Positions 40,277-49,252 of a DNA stretch of 61,416 nucleotides are shown piece by piece; positions within the stretch are counted from its first letter, which is position 1; each line of letters opens with the position of its first letter. The translations under genes were made by a program, and so were the position numbers. The notes beneath the pieces were generated by a model, which saw only the letters and a program-made list of their open reading frames with translations, searched no databases and was not told the DNA's origin. Source of the stretch: Mesorhizobium silamurunense (GTDB taxonomy: Bacteria > Pseudomonadota > Alphaproteobacteria > Rhizobiales > Rhizobiaceae); the NCBI RefSeq assembly GCF_014843825.1, contig NZ_JHQR01000062.1:1-61416 (forward strand), written 5' to 3'.

Positions 40277-41383
40277 CTACTTCACGTTGGCGCCGACAGT
40301 GGCGTCCCAGTTCTTGGTGATCGCTTCCTTGGCCTTGCCCTGCTCATCGAGGGTCGGGAACACGGCCGATGCATAGGCTTCGGCCGGCGGCAGCTTGGCC
40401 ATCACGTCGGCCGGGAGCTTGCCGTTCTTGGCGAGGTCGTTGAAGCGGATCGGATGGCAGTAACCCTTCAGCCAGCCGATCTGACCCTCGTCGGAGTAGA
40501 GATACTCGAGCCAGAGCTTGGCGGCATTCGGATGCGGCGCATAAGCGCTGATCGCCTGCACATAGACGCCGGCGACGACGCCGGTCTTCGGCACGACGAC
40601 GTCGACCGGCGGGTTGCCCTTCAGCGTGTCGCGGCCAGCAAGCGCGTTGTAGTCCCAGGTGACCAGGATCGGGGTCTGACCTTGGGCCAGCGTGGCCGGC
40701 TTGCCGATGACCGGCACGAAATTGCCAGCGGCATTGAGCTTCTTGAAGAAGTCGAGACCTGCCGTGCCGGCTGCTTCACCAGCAGCGGCGCCACCGGACA
40801 GACCGGCGGCGTAGACCGCCTGGATCGCCTGGTTCGAGGCGCGCGGATCACCGGCGAGGGCGACGGTGTTGGCATAATCCGACTTCAAAAGGTCGGCCCA
40901 GTCGGCCGGCGCTTCCTTCACAAGATCCTTGTTCACCAGGAAGGACAGCACGCCGTAATAGTCGCCGGTCCAAAAACCATCGGCATCCTTAGCGCTGTCC
41001 GGGATCGAATCCCACGTCGATACTTTGTAAGCCTGGATCAGGCCGTCTTTCTTTGCGGTCGGGCCGAAGGAGAGGCCGACGTCGATCACGTCGGGCGCTT
41101 GCGGGCCCTTGTTGTCCTTGTTGGCCTTGATGGCCTCGACCTCATCGCCGGAGCCGGCATCGGGGTTGAGTTCGTTGATGGTGATGTCCGGATACTTAGC
41201 CTTGAAGGCGTCGATCACTGCCCCATAGCCGCACCAGTCATGCGGCAGCGCGATGACAGTCAGCTGGCCTTCGGCCTTCGCGGCCTTGGCGAGATCGTCC
41301 AGCGAATCCGCGGACGAAATCACCGTCGACGCGAAGAGCGCCGCGGCCGAGAGGGAAAGCACTTTCCCCGTGAACTTGAACAT
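40277..41383 (-). CDS. ABC transporter substrate-binding protein (family 1, PotD/AfuA type)
   Basis: This 368-residue periplasmic protein has a signal peptide at residues 1-25 (cleavage near SSADS). The mature part starts LDDLAKAAKAEGQLTVIALP. The WCGYG segment and the cleft sequence LVTWDYNALAGRD are recognisable. The family binds ferric ion, spermidine, thiamine or 2-aminoethylphosphonate. Neighbouring amine-type enzymes make a polyamine-like or amine ligand attractive but unproven. ATG 41383 with GGAGAG upstream was chosen. An in-frame ATG at 41485 would put 34 residues before the signal peptide. It is first in the ABC operon. Confidence 0.9.
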   Translation of the reverse strand: MFKFTGKVLSLSAAALFASTVISSADSLDDLAKAAKAEGQLTVIALPHDWCGYGAVIDAFKAKYPDITINELNPDAGSGDEVEAIKANKDNKGPQAPDVIDVGLSFGPTAKKDGLIQAYKVSTWDSIPDSAKDADGFWTGDYYGVLSFLVNKDLVKEAPADWADLLKSDYANTVALAGDPRASNQAIQAVYAAGLSGGAAAGEAAGTAGLDFFKKLNAAGNFVPVIGKPATLAQGQTPILVTWDYNALAGRDTLKGNPPVDVVVPKTGVVAGVYVQAISAYAPHPNAAKLWLEYLYSDEGQIGWLKGYCHPIRFNDLAKNGKLPADVMAKLPPAEAYASAVFPTLDEQGKAKEAITKNWDATVGANVK

Positions 41384-41619
41384 GTGTTCTCTCCGTTGAA
41401 CTGGCGTCGTGGACGCCTGCGATGCGGGTATCGTTTTCGTGTGACAGCCAGATGAAGGCTTTTTGAAACCGGAGCCCCGCGGCACAAAAAGTTAACTCTT
41501 TTTAACGGACTGTAGCAATTAGCCCGCAGTTAATTTTCCGGCTAATGGTTAGTTGCCTTGCTTTTTGCCCCCTCTCCTTTTCATTGGGTGTCGTCTTCTT
41601 CAACTTTTCGGCATCCGAA

Positions 41620-41642
41620 GCCGGCTCTCATACGGAGCCGGC
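41620..41642 (-). terminator. Hairpin overlapping the Fe-ADH stop
   Basis: A perfect 8-bp stem GCCGGCTC/GAGCCGGC with a 7-base loop includes the stop codon 41630-41628. It is followed on the minus strand by TTCGG rather than a T-run. It is likely the end structure of the upstream amine operon. Confidence 0.45.
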
Positions 41643-42800
41643 GATGGCGTCTTCCAGCAGCGTCAGCGCCGCCTTCTTGGTGAGCTTGACCGGGTTGCCG
41701 CCGGCGGTCGGATCGACCACCGCCATATCGGCGATCAGCGCCTTGCGCTTCTTGTCCATGTCGAGGCCCTTGATCAGGCCGGGCAGCGCGTGCGGCACCT
41801 TGAGTTCCTTGCGCAGCTTGACGATTGCCTTGGCGAAACCATCGAAGCCGCCCTTGATGCCGCAATAGGCGGCGAGCCGGGCGATGCGGTCCTCGATCGC
41901 CTCGCGGTTGAAGGCGAGCACATAGGGCATGAATACCGCATTGGTCATGCCGTGATGGGTGTCGTAGAGCGCGCCGATCGGATGCGACAGCGAGTGGATG
42001 GCCCCCAGCCCCTTCTGGAAGGCGGCGGCACCCATGGCGGCGGCGCTCATCATATGGGCGCGGGCAACCAGATCCTTGCCGTTGGCGAAGGCCTTGGGCA
42101 GGTTCTCGAACACCAGCCTGATGCCTTCCACCGCGATGCCGTCGGCCATCGGGTGATAGCCCGGCGCGCAATAGGCTTCGAGGCAGTGGGCGAGCGCATC
42201 CATGCCGGTGCCGGCAGTGATGAAGGGCGGCATGCCGGCCGACAGCTCCGGATCGGCAATGACGATCGCCGGCAGAAGCTTCGGGTGGAAGATGACCTTC
42301 TTGGTGTGGGTCGCCTCGTTGGTGATGACGCCGGCGCGGCCGACCTCGGACCCGGTGCCGGCCGTGGTCGGCACCGCGATGATCGGCGCGATCGCGTCCG
42401 AATTGGCTCTGGTCCACCAGTCGCCGATGTCCTCGAAATCCCATACGGGCCGAGTCTGCCCGGCCTGAAAGGCGATCAGCTTGCCGAGGTCGAGCGCCGA
42501 GCCGCCGCCGAAGGCGATGACGCCGTCATGCTTGCCCTTCTTGAACACCGCGATGCCGGCGGTGAGGTTGGACTCGACCGGGTTCGGCTTCACCTCGGAA
42601 AACACGCCATAGGGCACTTGTGCCGCGTCTAGGATTTTTAGCGTCGATGCGACGACCGGAAGCTTTGCCAGGCCCGGATCAGTGACGAACAGCGGGCGCT
42701 TGATGCCGGCGGCCGCCAGCGCGTCCGGCAGTTCCTTGATGCGGCCGGCGCCGAAACGGACGGTGGTGGGGTAGTTCCATTTGGAGATGAGCTTGGACAT
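41628..42800 (-). CDS. Iron-containing alcohol dehydrogenase
   Basis: This 390-residue group III alcohol dehydrogenase has nucleotide motif GGGSALDLGK, conserved PTTAGTGSEV and metal-ligand region GTGMDALAHCLEAY with later His residues in IHSLSHPIGALYDTHHGMTNAV. The enzyme interconverts an alcohol and an aldehyde using NAD(P) and Fe2+. It follows an aldehyde dehydrogenase by 18 bases, so alcohol to aldehyde to acid conversion is likely. In the context of a glutamine-synthetase-like ligase and amine permease the substrate may be an amino alcohol or gamma-glutamyl derivative (inference). Confidence 0.93.
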   Translation of the reverse strand: MSKLISKWNYPTTVRFGAGRIKELPDALAAAGIKRPLFVTDPGLAKLPVVASTLKILDAAQVPYGVFSEVKPNPVESNLTAGIAVFKKGKHDGVIAFGGGSALDLGKLIAFQAGQTRPVWDFEDIGDWWTRANSDAIAPIIAVPTTAGTGSEVGRAGVITNEATHTKKVIFHPKLLPAIVIADPELSAGMPPFITAGTGMDALAHCLEAYCAPGYHPMADGIAVEGIRLVFENLPKAFANGKDLVARAHMMSAAAMGAAAFQKGLGAIHSLSHPIGALYDTHHGMTNAVFMPYVLAFNREAIEDRIARLAAYCGIKGGFDGFAKAIVKLRKELKVPHALPGLIKGLDMDKKRKALIADMAVVDPTAGGNPVKLTKKAALTLLEDAIAGSV

Positions 42801-42818
42801 TTTCTGTCTTTCGAAAAA

Positions 42819-44207
42819 TCAGATCGCTTCACGCAGGTGGTATGATTTCGGCCGGGTCAAATTGTCGTAGCCGATGGCCGAGAGCGCGGCGCCCTTGCCG
42901 GTGTCCTTGACGCCGGTCCAGACCAGCGCCGGGTCGAGGTAGTCGCAGCGGTTCATGAACACGGTGCCGGTCTCGACGCGGTCGCCGATCGCCACCGCGC
43001 GCTCGGTGTCGCGCGTCCAGATCGAGGCCGTCAGCCCATAGGGGCTGTCGTTCATCAGCGCGATCGCCTCTTCATCGTTGCGCACCTTCATGATGCCGAC
43101 GATCGGTCCAAAACTTTCCTCGCGCATGACGCTCATCTGGTGGTCGACCTCGGTCAGCACTTCGGGCGCCAGATAGGGCGAGCCGGGCCGATCGTTCTCG
43201 ACCTTCATGTCGATGTGCGCCCTGGCGCCCTTGCGCAGCGCCTCGGCCTTCTGCTCGCGGATCAGGTCGGCAAAGCGCGCCTGCGCCATCGGCCCCATGG
43301 TGGTCGCGTGCTCCAGCGGGTTGCCGACGACGTAGTTCTTGGTCTCGGCGACGAAACCCTCGACGAACTCGTCATAGACCTTCTCGTGCACATAGACGCG
43401 CTCGATGCCGCAGCAGCACTGGCCGGAATTGTAGAAGGCGCCGTCGACAAGATTGGCGACCGCGTGGTCCATCTTGGCGTCGGGCAGCACATAGGCCGGG
43501 TCCTTGCCGCCGAGCTCGAGGCCGAGCGTCATGAAGCTGCCTGCCGCCGCCTTCTCGATGGCACGGCCGCCAGCCACCGAGCCGGTGAAGTTGACATGGT
43601 CGATCTTGCCCGAGCCAAGCAGCTTCTCGGTCTGGGTGTGGTTCATGACCAGGTTCTGGAACAGGCCCTTGGGGAGACCTGCCTTGTCAAAAGCCTGTTG
43701 GAAGCGCTCGCCGACCAGCAGCGTCTGCGCGGCGTGCTTGAGGATGACGGCGCTTCCGGCCATCAGCGCCGGCACGATGGTGTTGACCGCGGTGAGATAG
43801 GGATAGTTCCAGGGAGCGATCACCAGGACGACGCCGAGCGGCACCTTCTTCACATAGCGGCGAAAGCCCTCCTTCGGATTGGAGGCCATGACCGGCTTCA
43901 GCGCGGCTTCAGCGATCTCGACCATGTAGCTGGTGCGTTCCTTGACGCCGCCGAACTCGCCGCCATAGCGCACCGGCCGACCCATCTGCCAGGCGATCTC
44001 GGGCACGATCTCATCGGTCATGGCGACCAGTGCTTCCAGCATCGCCAGCATGTATTTGCCGCGCTCGACGATGGGCGTTTCGGCCCATTTTTCCTGCGCC
44101 GCCTTGGCGCGCTCCACCGCCGCGTTGATCGCCTGGTCCGTCGCGACCGGCCGCTCGGCATAGATCGAGCCGTCGATGGGTGATTTGAGTTTGACCGTTT
44201 CGGTCAT
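42819..44207 (-). CDS. NAD(P)-dependent aldehyde dehydrogenase
   Basis: This 462-residue ALDH-superfamily enzyme has general-base Glu in LELGGKDPAYV and nucleophilic Cys in NSGQCCCGIERV, with cofactor segment IAPWNYPYL. The C-terminal SAIGYDNLTRPKSYH resembles the PuuC/GabD-like and aldehyde dehydrogenases of amine pathways. It forms a transcription unit with the Fe-ADH after it. The upstream GS-like gene ends 156 bp away, so a separate promoter is possible. Confidence 0.92.
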   Translation of the reverse strand: MTETVKLKSPIDGSIYAERPVATDQAINAAVERAKAAQEKWAETPIVERGKYMLAMLEALVAMTDEIVPEIAWQMGRPVRYGGEFGGVKERTSYMVEIAEAALKPVMASNPKEGFRRYVKKVPLGVVLVIAPWNYPYLTAVNTIVPALMAGSAVILKHAAQTLLVGERFQQAFDKAGLPKGLFQNLVMNHTQTEKLLGSGKIDHVNFTGSVAGGRAIEKAAAGSFMTLGLELGGKDPAYVLPDAKMDHAVANLVDGAFYNSGQCCCGIERVYVHEKVYDEFVEGFVAETKNYVVGNPLEHATTMGPMAQARFADLIREQKAEALRKGARAHIDMKVENDRPGSPYLAPEVLTEVDHQMSVMREESFGPIVGIMKVRNDEEAIALMNDSPYGLTASIWTRDTERAVAIGDRVETGTVFMNRCDYLDPALVWTGVKDTGKGAALSAIGYDNLTRPKSYHLREAI

Positions 44208-44363
44208 TTCTTCCTCGCAGTTTTACAACAATCGAAAATCATGTGGCCTTGGCTTCACGCTTCGCCCCTTCTTCCGCCCATCGCAGAGAAGAAAGAAAGT
44301 CCGGCCCCGGCGCTCCAGTCCCAGAGAGAGTAAAGGGCAGCGTCGGCGCCTTGGCGCTGGTAC

Positions 44364-45764
44364 CTAGTACCGCTCAAACCCCCGGTGCAGTTCCCAATCC
44401 GTGATGCGGCGGTCGTACTCGAACTGCTCCCAGTGAGCCGTGTGCACATAGTGCTCGATGACGTCCTCACCGAAAGCCTGCTTCAGCATTTTCGACTTCG
44501 ACAGCGTCTCGGTGGCGTCGCGCAGCGTCTTCGGGATCTCCGGCAGCTGCGACGCTTGATAAGCATCACCGAAGAAAGGCTTTTGCAGTTCCAACTTCTC
44601 GTCGATGCCGGCAAGGCCGGCGGCGATGAGCGCGGCGAAGGCGAGATACGGGTTCAAGTCGGCGCCGCCGATGCGGCACTCCATGCGGATGCCCTTGGTG
44701 CCTTCGCCGCAGAGCCGGAAGCCGGCGGTGCGGTTGTCCTCGCTCCACATGATCTTGGTCGGTGCGAAGGTGCCGGCCTGGAAGCGCTTGTAGGAGTTGA
44801 TGTAGGGCGCCAGGAACCAGGTGAACTCCTTGGCGTATTTGAGCTGGCCGGCCGCCCATTGCTGGCCGAGGGTCGACAGCGTCCATTCGGCGTTTTTGTC
44901 GAAGAAAAGCGGCGTCTTGCCGTCGGCGCTCCACAGCGAATTGTGGATGTGGCTGGGGTTGCCGGCGAGCCCGTAATTGTACTTGGCCTTGCCGGCGAGC
45001 CCGTAATTGTACTTGGCCATGAAGGAGATCGCCTTGCCTTCGGAATCGGCGATCTCCTTGGCGCCGTTCTTCAGGATGACGTGGCGGTCGGCCATCTCGA
45101 GCGCTTCGGCATAGCGCACGTTGATCTCTTCCTGGCCGGGCCCCCACTCGCCCTTGGAATTCTCGATCGGAATGCCGGCGGCCTCCATCTCGTTGCGAAG
45201 CCGGCGCATGACGCCTTCTTCCTTGGTGGTGATGCCGATCTGGTAGTCGCCGATATAGGGCGAGGCCGAGTCGAGGCCCTGCCAGTGCTTCTTGCGGGCG
45301 GAATCGTAGGTTTCGCTGAACAGGTAGAATTCGAGTTCGGAAGCGAAATAGCCGATATAGCCGCGCTCGCTCAGCCGCTTGACCTGCCTCTTCAGGATCG
45401 CGCGCGGAGAATGCGCCAGGTCCTCATGGTCGTGGTGGTCGAGCACGTCGCAGATGACCAGCGCCGTCTTTTCGAGCCAGGGGATGCGCCGCAGCGTCGA
45501 TAGGTCGGGCTTCATGACGAAGTCGCCATAGCCCTTCGACCAGCTCGCAGCCTTGTAGCCGGGGACCGGCTCCATATCGATGTCGGCCGCCAGCAGATAG
45601 TTGCAGCCATGCGTCTCGTCATGCGCCGAATCGACGAAATACTGGGCCAGGAAGCGCTTTCCCGCGAGCCGGCCCTGCATGTCGACGATGCAGGCCAGCA
45701 CCGTGTCGATCTCACCGTTCGAGACCGCTTGCTTCAACTGTTCGAAAGAGAAATTCCCGGCCAT
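44364..45764 (-). CDS. Glutamine-synthetase-family ligase (gamma-glutamylamide synthetase, PuuA/IpuC-like)
   Basis: This 466-residue ATP-dependent glutamate-amine ligase has an N-terminal beta-grasp (residues 1-100), catalytic ELEFYLF near residue 150, GQEEIN near 215, HIHNSLW near 272-277 and the C-terminal RMECRIGGADLNPYLAFAA. It resembles PuuA and IpuC, which gamma-glutamylate putrescine or isopropylamine, more than GlnA, since the adenylylation Tyr loop is absent. Very unusual is an exact 30-bp tandem duplication at 44959-45018, giving AKYNYGLAGK-AKYNYGLAGN (residues 250-269) just before the metal/ATP-binding His pair. This may alter or abolish activity. ATG 45764 follows AAAGGA. Confidence 0.9.
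   Translation of the reverse strand: MAGNFSFEQLKQAVSNGEIDTVLACIVDMQGRLAGKRFLAQYFVDSAHDETHGCNYLLAADIDMEPVPGYKAASWSKGYGDFVMKPDLSTLRRIPWLEKTALVICDVLDHHDHEDLAHSPRAILKRQVKRLSERGYIGYFASELEFYLFSETYDSARKKHWQGLDSASPYIGDYQIGITTKEEGVMRRLRNEMEAAGIPIENSKGEWGPGQEEINVRYAEALEMADRHVILKNGAKEIADSEGKAISFMAKYNYGLAGKAKYNYGLAGNPSHIHNSLWSADGKTPLFFDKNAEWTLSTLGQQWAAGQLKYAKEFTWFLAPYINSYKRFQAGTFAPTKIMWSEDNRTAGFRLCGEGTKGIRMECRIGGADLNPYLAFAALIAAGLAGIDEKLELQKPFFGDAYQASQLPEIPKTLRDATETLSKSKMLKQAFGEDVIEHYVHTAHWEQFEYDRRITDWELHRGFERY
44959..45018. repeat. Exact 30-bp tandem duplication inside the GS-like gene
   Basis: The units 44959-44988 and 44989-45018 are identical over 30 bases (TTGCCGGCGAGCCC... on the plus strand). The duplication is in frame and inserts ten residues. 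Perfect identity points to a very recent slippage or recombination event, or to an assembly error. Confidence 0.95.
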
Positions 45765-45809
45765 TCCTTTGGCACTCCAGTGCTGGTCGATTGAAGGGTG
45801 GAAACGAAA

Positions 45810-45836
45810 CCATGGCCGGCGCGGCGCCGGCCATGG
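45810..45836 (-). terminator. GC-rich hairpin between the permease and GS-like genes
   Basis: CCATGGCCGGC/GCCGGCCATGG, an 11-bp perfect stem with a 5-base loop, is followed on the minus strand by TTTCGTTT. It starts 15 bases after the permease stop and 45 bases before the GS-like start. It is probably a partial intrinsic terminator that sets the ratio of permease to ligase. Confidence 0.6.
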
Positions 45837-45851
45837 CATTGAAGGGAGGTC

Positions 45852-47414
45852 TCAGTTGCCGGTTTCGCCCACCGCCTGTTCGGCCGCCTTGATCGCCGCC
45901 TGGCGCTTGGCGATCTCATCGCCGATCGGCGGACCCTGGAAGCGGCGGTTCTCGAAGCCGTACCAAAGCACCGCGGTCAGCAGGATGAAGCCGATGGTGA
46001 TATAGAGCACCTTATCGTTCGGCGGCTGGATGGCGATGTAGAAGATGATCGCCATGCCTATGACTGACAGGATGCAAACCAGCTTGAACAGCCCGGCACC
46101 GAGATTCCATGGGCCCGGGCTCGGCCATTTTGCCGTTCCGAAAGCCATCATGCCGAGCACGATCGGGATGATGAAGGAGAGGAACAGGAAGACCAGCGTC
46201 GAGTTGACGACGATGGTGTAGATGTTCGTGCCACCAATCGAGATGAACTGGGCAAGAAAGACATAGATGATCTCGAGGACAGCAGCCGTCCAGATCGCGT
46301 GGACGGGCGTGCGCCAGGTCGGGCTGACCTTGGCAAGCGAGGCCGAGCCAACCGGCATGCCGCCGTCGCGCGAGAAGGCGAAAAGCATGCGCGACGCCGA
46401 GGTCACGGTGGCGAGGCCGCAGAGGAACTGCGAAATCAGGATGGCAAGGTAGAGCAGTTCCTTGAGCCAGACCGGCAGGATCGCGTCCATGGTCGAGAAG
46501 AAGACGCTCCAACCCTGCTTGGCACCTGCCGCGAGGTCCGGAATGGCCAGCACGATCGCGCAGACCATAGCCCAGCCGATAAGCGACGACCAGAGCACCG
46601 ACGAAATGATCGCCCGCGGAACGGAATGCGCGGCCTTCAGCGTTTCTTCCGATGTATGCGCCGACGCGTCATAGCCGGTAATGGTGTAGACCGGCAGCAG
46701 CAGGCAGAGCAGGAACAGGTAGGTCATGGAATCCGACTGCGGGAAAACCCCGCCGCCTGCGTCGCCCGAATAATTGGTGAACGTCCACAGCCTGGTGATG
46801 TCGATTGCCGGAGCGAAAACCAGGCAAGCCACGATCAACACCGCCGTCGCGCCAAGGATCAGGAAGCCGGAAGCGTCGGTCAGCATGGCGGTGAGCTTGA
46901 TGCCGAAATGATTGCAGAGCGCCTGGATCACCGTGATGACGGCGACAAATCCGACGATCTCTCCCGGTGTGCCGGTGATGCCGAACCAACTGCCGAACGT
47001 TCCGACGAAGAAGAATGCGGTGCCGATGTTGATGGCGCCCAGCACGGTGATCAGGCCAAGCAGGTTGAGCCATGCAGTCAGCCAGCCGGTGAATCGGTTG
47101 CCGAGGATCGACGCCCAATGATAAAGGCCGCCCGCTGTCGGGAATGCCGAGGCGATCTGCGCCATGGCGAGGGCGAAGAATCCGGATACGGCGCAACCGA
47201 CGATCCAGCCGATGCCGGCGCCGGCGCCGCCGATCGAAGATATCGCCTGGGCGAAAGAGTTGATGCCGCCCGAAAGGATGCAGATGATCGAGAAGGAGAT
47301 CGCGAAGTTCGAGAAGCGGCTCATGCTTCGCGACAATTCCTGGGCATAGCCCATTCCGTGGAGAACCTTTAGGTCCTCGTGCTTGTCGACTTCTGTGTAG
47401 TCTTGCGCTGACAT
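45852..47414 (-). CDS. APC-superfamily amino acid/amine permease
   Basis: This 520-residue inner-membrane transporter has about 12 helices and belongs to the ACT/GabP-like branch (amino acid/choline transporter). The N-terminus is hydrophilic (MSAQDYTEVDKHEDLKVLHGMGYAQELSRSMSRFSNFA), and the first helix carries the broken-helix motif SFSIICILSGG. The conserved GYDASAHTSEET segment and the ISSVLWSSLIGW helix follow. Substrates of relatives are GABA, choline, putrescine or other amines. It precedes the GS-like ligase and follows the formylglutamate amidohydrolase by 19 bases, so the three probably form one operon. Confidence 0.92.
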   Translation of the reverse strand: MSAQDYTEVDKHEDLKVLHGMGYAQELSRSMSRFSNFAISFSIICILSGGINSFAQAISSIGGAGAGIGWIVGCAVSGFFALAMAQIASAFPTAGGLYHWASILGNRFTGWLTAWLNLLGLITVLGAINIGTAFFFVGTFGSWFGITGTPGEIVGFVAVITVIQALCNHFGIKLTAMLTDASGFLILGATAVLIVACLVFAPAIDITRLWTFTNYSGDAGGGVFPQSDSMTYLFLLCLLLPVYTITGYDASAHTSEETLKAAHSVPRAIISSVLWSSLIGWAMVCAIVLAIPDLAAGAKQGWSVFFSTMDAILPVWLKELLYLAILISQFLCGLATVTSASRMLFAFSRDGGMPVGSASLAKVSPTWRTPVHAIWTAAVLEIIYVFLAQFISIGGTNIYTIVVNSTLVFLFLSFIIPIVLGMMAFGTAKWPSPGPWNLGAGLFKLVCILSVIGMAIIFYIAIQPPNDKVLYITIGFILLTAVLWYGFENRRFQGPPIGDEIAKRQAAIKAAEQAVGETGN

Positions 47415-47433
47415 GTTAGTCCCCTGTTGATTC

Positions 47434-48252
47434 TTAGCTGGCCGATTGAATTGACTTTCCCATTGCGCGTTGTCGGGAACCCCTGGCCTCCTCGGGCTCC
47501 AGATTCGAAAATATGCCTGTGAGCAGATCCGCCCATTTCCGCTGCCCGGTCTCGCCGGAGATTTCGTCGTTGCGGATTTCGATCATCGCGCAGGCAAGGC
47601 CGCGCGAGCGCGCATGCCGTTCCAGCGTGAAGTAGACGCGGTCGGCCGGCGAATAAGGCTCGTTGACGCCGACGGTGACGCCGGCAAGCCGCTGCAATGC
47701 CGATATCAGCGGCGCCGCCAGCCTGCGGTCGTCGTCATGGATGATGCCGATATGCCAGGGTCGGCTCCTGCCCCTGTAGACCGGCGTAAAGGAGTGCACC
47801 GACACCAGCCGCGTCTCCTGGCCACGCGCCAGCCGCTGTTCGATGATCTCGGCGATGGTGTCATGGAATGGACGCCAGGCCAGGTCGACGCGCGCCGCGC
47901 GCTGTTTGTCGGAAAGACCCGTATTGCCCGGGATGGCCGTCGTCTCGCTGACCGGCGGCACGAGGTCCGGCGCGTCGAGCGGCCGGTTGCAGTCGATCAC
48001 CAGGCGCGAGACCCGGGTCTCGACCAGCGTGGCATCGAGCGCATCGGCCATGCGGCTGGCGACGGGCAACGCGCCCGGATCCCAGGCGATGTGGCGGGAC
48101 AGATCCTCGATGGGCAGGCCCAGCGTGCCGAATTCGGCTGGCAGGAAGTTCGAGGCGTGGTCGCAGGTGAGGACGAAGGGGCTCGAGCCGCCGGGGTTGG
48201 TCACCCTTACGGTCTCCGACGGTGCAAGGCTGGCCGGCCGTGCTTTCTCCAT
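47434..48252 (-). CDS. N-formylglutamate amidohydrolase family protein (second copy)
   Basis: This 272-residue FGase-family enzyme has metal-binding LTCDHASNFLP near residues 27-37, a conserved RLVIDCNRP segment and the SVHSFTPVYRG active-site region near residue 150. Unlike the copy at 12645-13586 it is the shorter form and is embedded with an amine permease and a GS-like ligase. A plausible role is hydrolysis of an N-acyl- or gamma-glutamyl-type intermediate rather than histidine degradation. It is the first gene of the minus-strand operon and divergent from an RpiR regulator. Confidence 0.85.
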   Translation of the reverse strand: MEKARPASLAPSETVRVTNPGGSSPFVLTCDHASNFLPAEFGTLGLPIEDLSRHIAWDPGALPVASRMADALDATLVETRVSRLVIDCNRPLDAPDLVPPVSETTAIPGNTGLSDKQRAARVDLAWRPFHDTIAEIIEQRLARGQETRLVSVHSFTPVYRGRSRPWHIGIIHDDDRRLAAPLISALQRLAGVTVGVNEPYSPADRVYFTLERHARSRGLACAMIEIRNDEISGETGQRKWADLLTGIFSNLEPEEARGSRQRAMGKSIQSAS

Positions 48253-48398
48253 ACTGCCGTCCCCTGGGGAGCGCTGTATCGTATGTTACGTATTTTGCCT
48301 CATTGCGTCCCTGTGAATGATTTCATACACTTTACCCGGCTTTGTCAAACGCCGAATTCCGAAAACGGCGGCGACCGGGTCAAAGGGTGGGGAAAACC
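48253..48398. promoter_or_regulatory. Divergent control region of the amine operon and rpiR
   Basis: This 146-bp region contains closely spaced CGTATGTTACGTATTTT (two CGTAT half sites eight bases apart, near 48279-48296) and a TGAA-TGAT-TTCA dyad near 48312-48324. The region is AT-rich compared with its flanks. These are candidate binding sites for the RpiR product. The promoter boxes themselves are not clear enough to assign. Confidence 0.4.
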
Positions 48399-49229
48399 AT
48401 GATCTCCAGCATCGCCGAACTGATCTCGGACCGCATCGGCACCATGCCGGCGGGCGAGCGCCGCGCCGCACAGACGCTGATTGCCAACTATCCGCTGACC
48501 GGGCTGAAGACGGTGGCCGAATTCTCGATCGCGGCGGGAGTTTCATCGCCGACGATCCTGCGTTTCGTCGCCAGGCTGGGTTTCCAGAACTATCCCGAAT
48601 TCCAGTCGGCGTTGCAGGATGAACTGGCGGCGCAGTTACAGTCGCCGGCGTCGCGCACGCTCAACCCGGCATCGCCCGCCGGTGGCGGCGCGGTTTCGCC
48701 GATGCTGGAGGCGACGCTCGACAACATGCGCGAGACGTTCCGGCACCTCTCCGACAAGCAGCTGGCCGACATCGCCGCAAGACTTGCCGAGCGGCGCGGC
48801 AAGACCTTCCTGATCGGCGGCCGCTTCACCGACCCGCTGGCGCGCTACATGGCCGCCCATCTCGCCATCATCCAGCCGGATGTCTACCACCTCGCCGGCC
48901 AGGAGAGCATCTGGCGCGACCGGCTGATCGATATGGGCAAGCGCGACGTGCTGGTGATCTTCGACATCAGGCGCTACCAGGAAAGTCTGATCCGCTTCGC
49001 CGAGAAGGCGCACGAGCGCGGCGTGCAGATCGTGCTCTTCACCGACCAGTGGCTGTCACCCATCGCCCGCTTCGCCCGCCACGTGATCGCCGGCCGCACC
49101 GCAGTGCCTTCGGCCTGGGACTCATCCGCCGCCCTCTTCGTCGTTGCCGAAACGCTGATCGGCGCTGTCACCAGGCAACTCGAAGCTGCCGGCGCCAAGC
49201 GCATCCGCGACCTGGAGAGCCTGCGCTGA
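48399..49229 (+). CDS. MurR/RpiR-family transcriptional regulator
   Basis: This 276-residue regulator has an N-terminal winged-helix HTH_6 (residues 1-77, with TVAEFSIAAGVSSPTILRFVARLGF) and a C-terminal SIS domain (from about 125, GKTFLIGGRFTDPLARYMAAHLA). SIS domains bind phosphosugars, but rhizobial RpiR proteins also regulate amine and amino-acid pathways. ATG 48399 has GGGTGGGG upstream. An in-frame ATG at 48342 lacks a site. It is divergent from the FGase-permease-ligase operon, which it most likely controls. Confidence 0.92.
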   Translation: MISSIAELISDRIGTMPAGERRAAQTLIANYPLTGLKTVAEFSIAAGVSSPTILRFVARLGFQNYPEFQSALQDELAAQLQSPASRTLNPASPAGGGAVSPMLEATLDNMRETFRHLSDKQLADIAARLAERRGKTFLIGGRFTDPLARYMAAHLAIIQPDVYHLAGQESIWRDRLIDMGKRDVLVIFDIRRYQESLIRFAEKAHERGVQIVLFTDQWLSPIARFARHVIAGRTAVPSAWDSSAALFVVAETLIGAVTRQLEAAGAKRIRDLESLR

Positions 49230-49252
49230 GTGGTCACCAATCTGAGTAGCCG

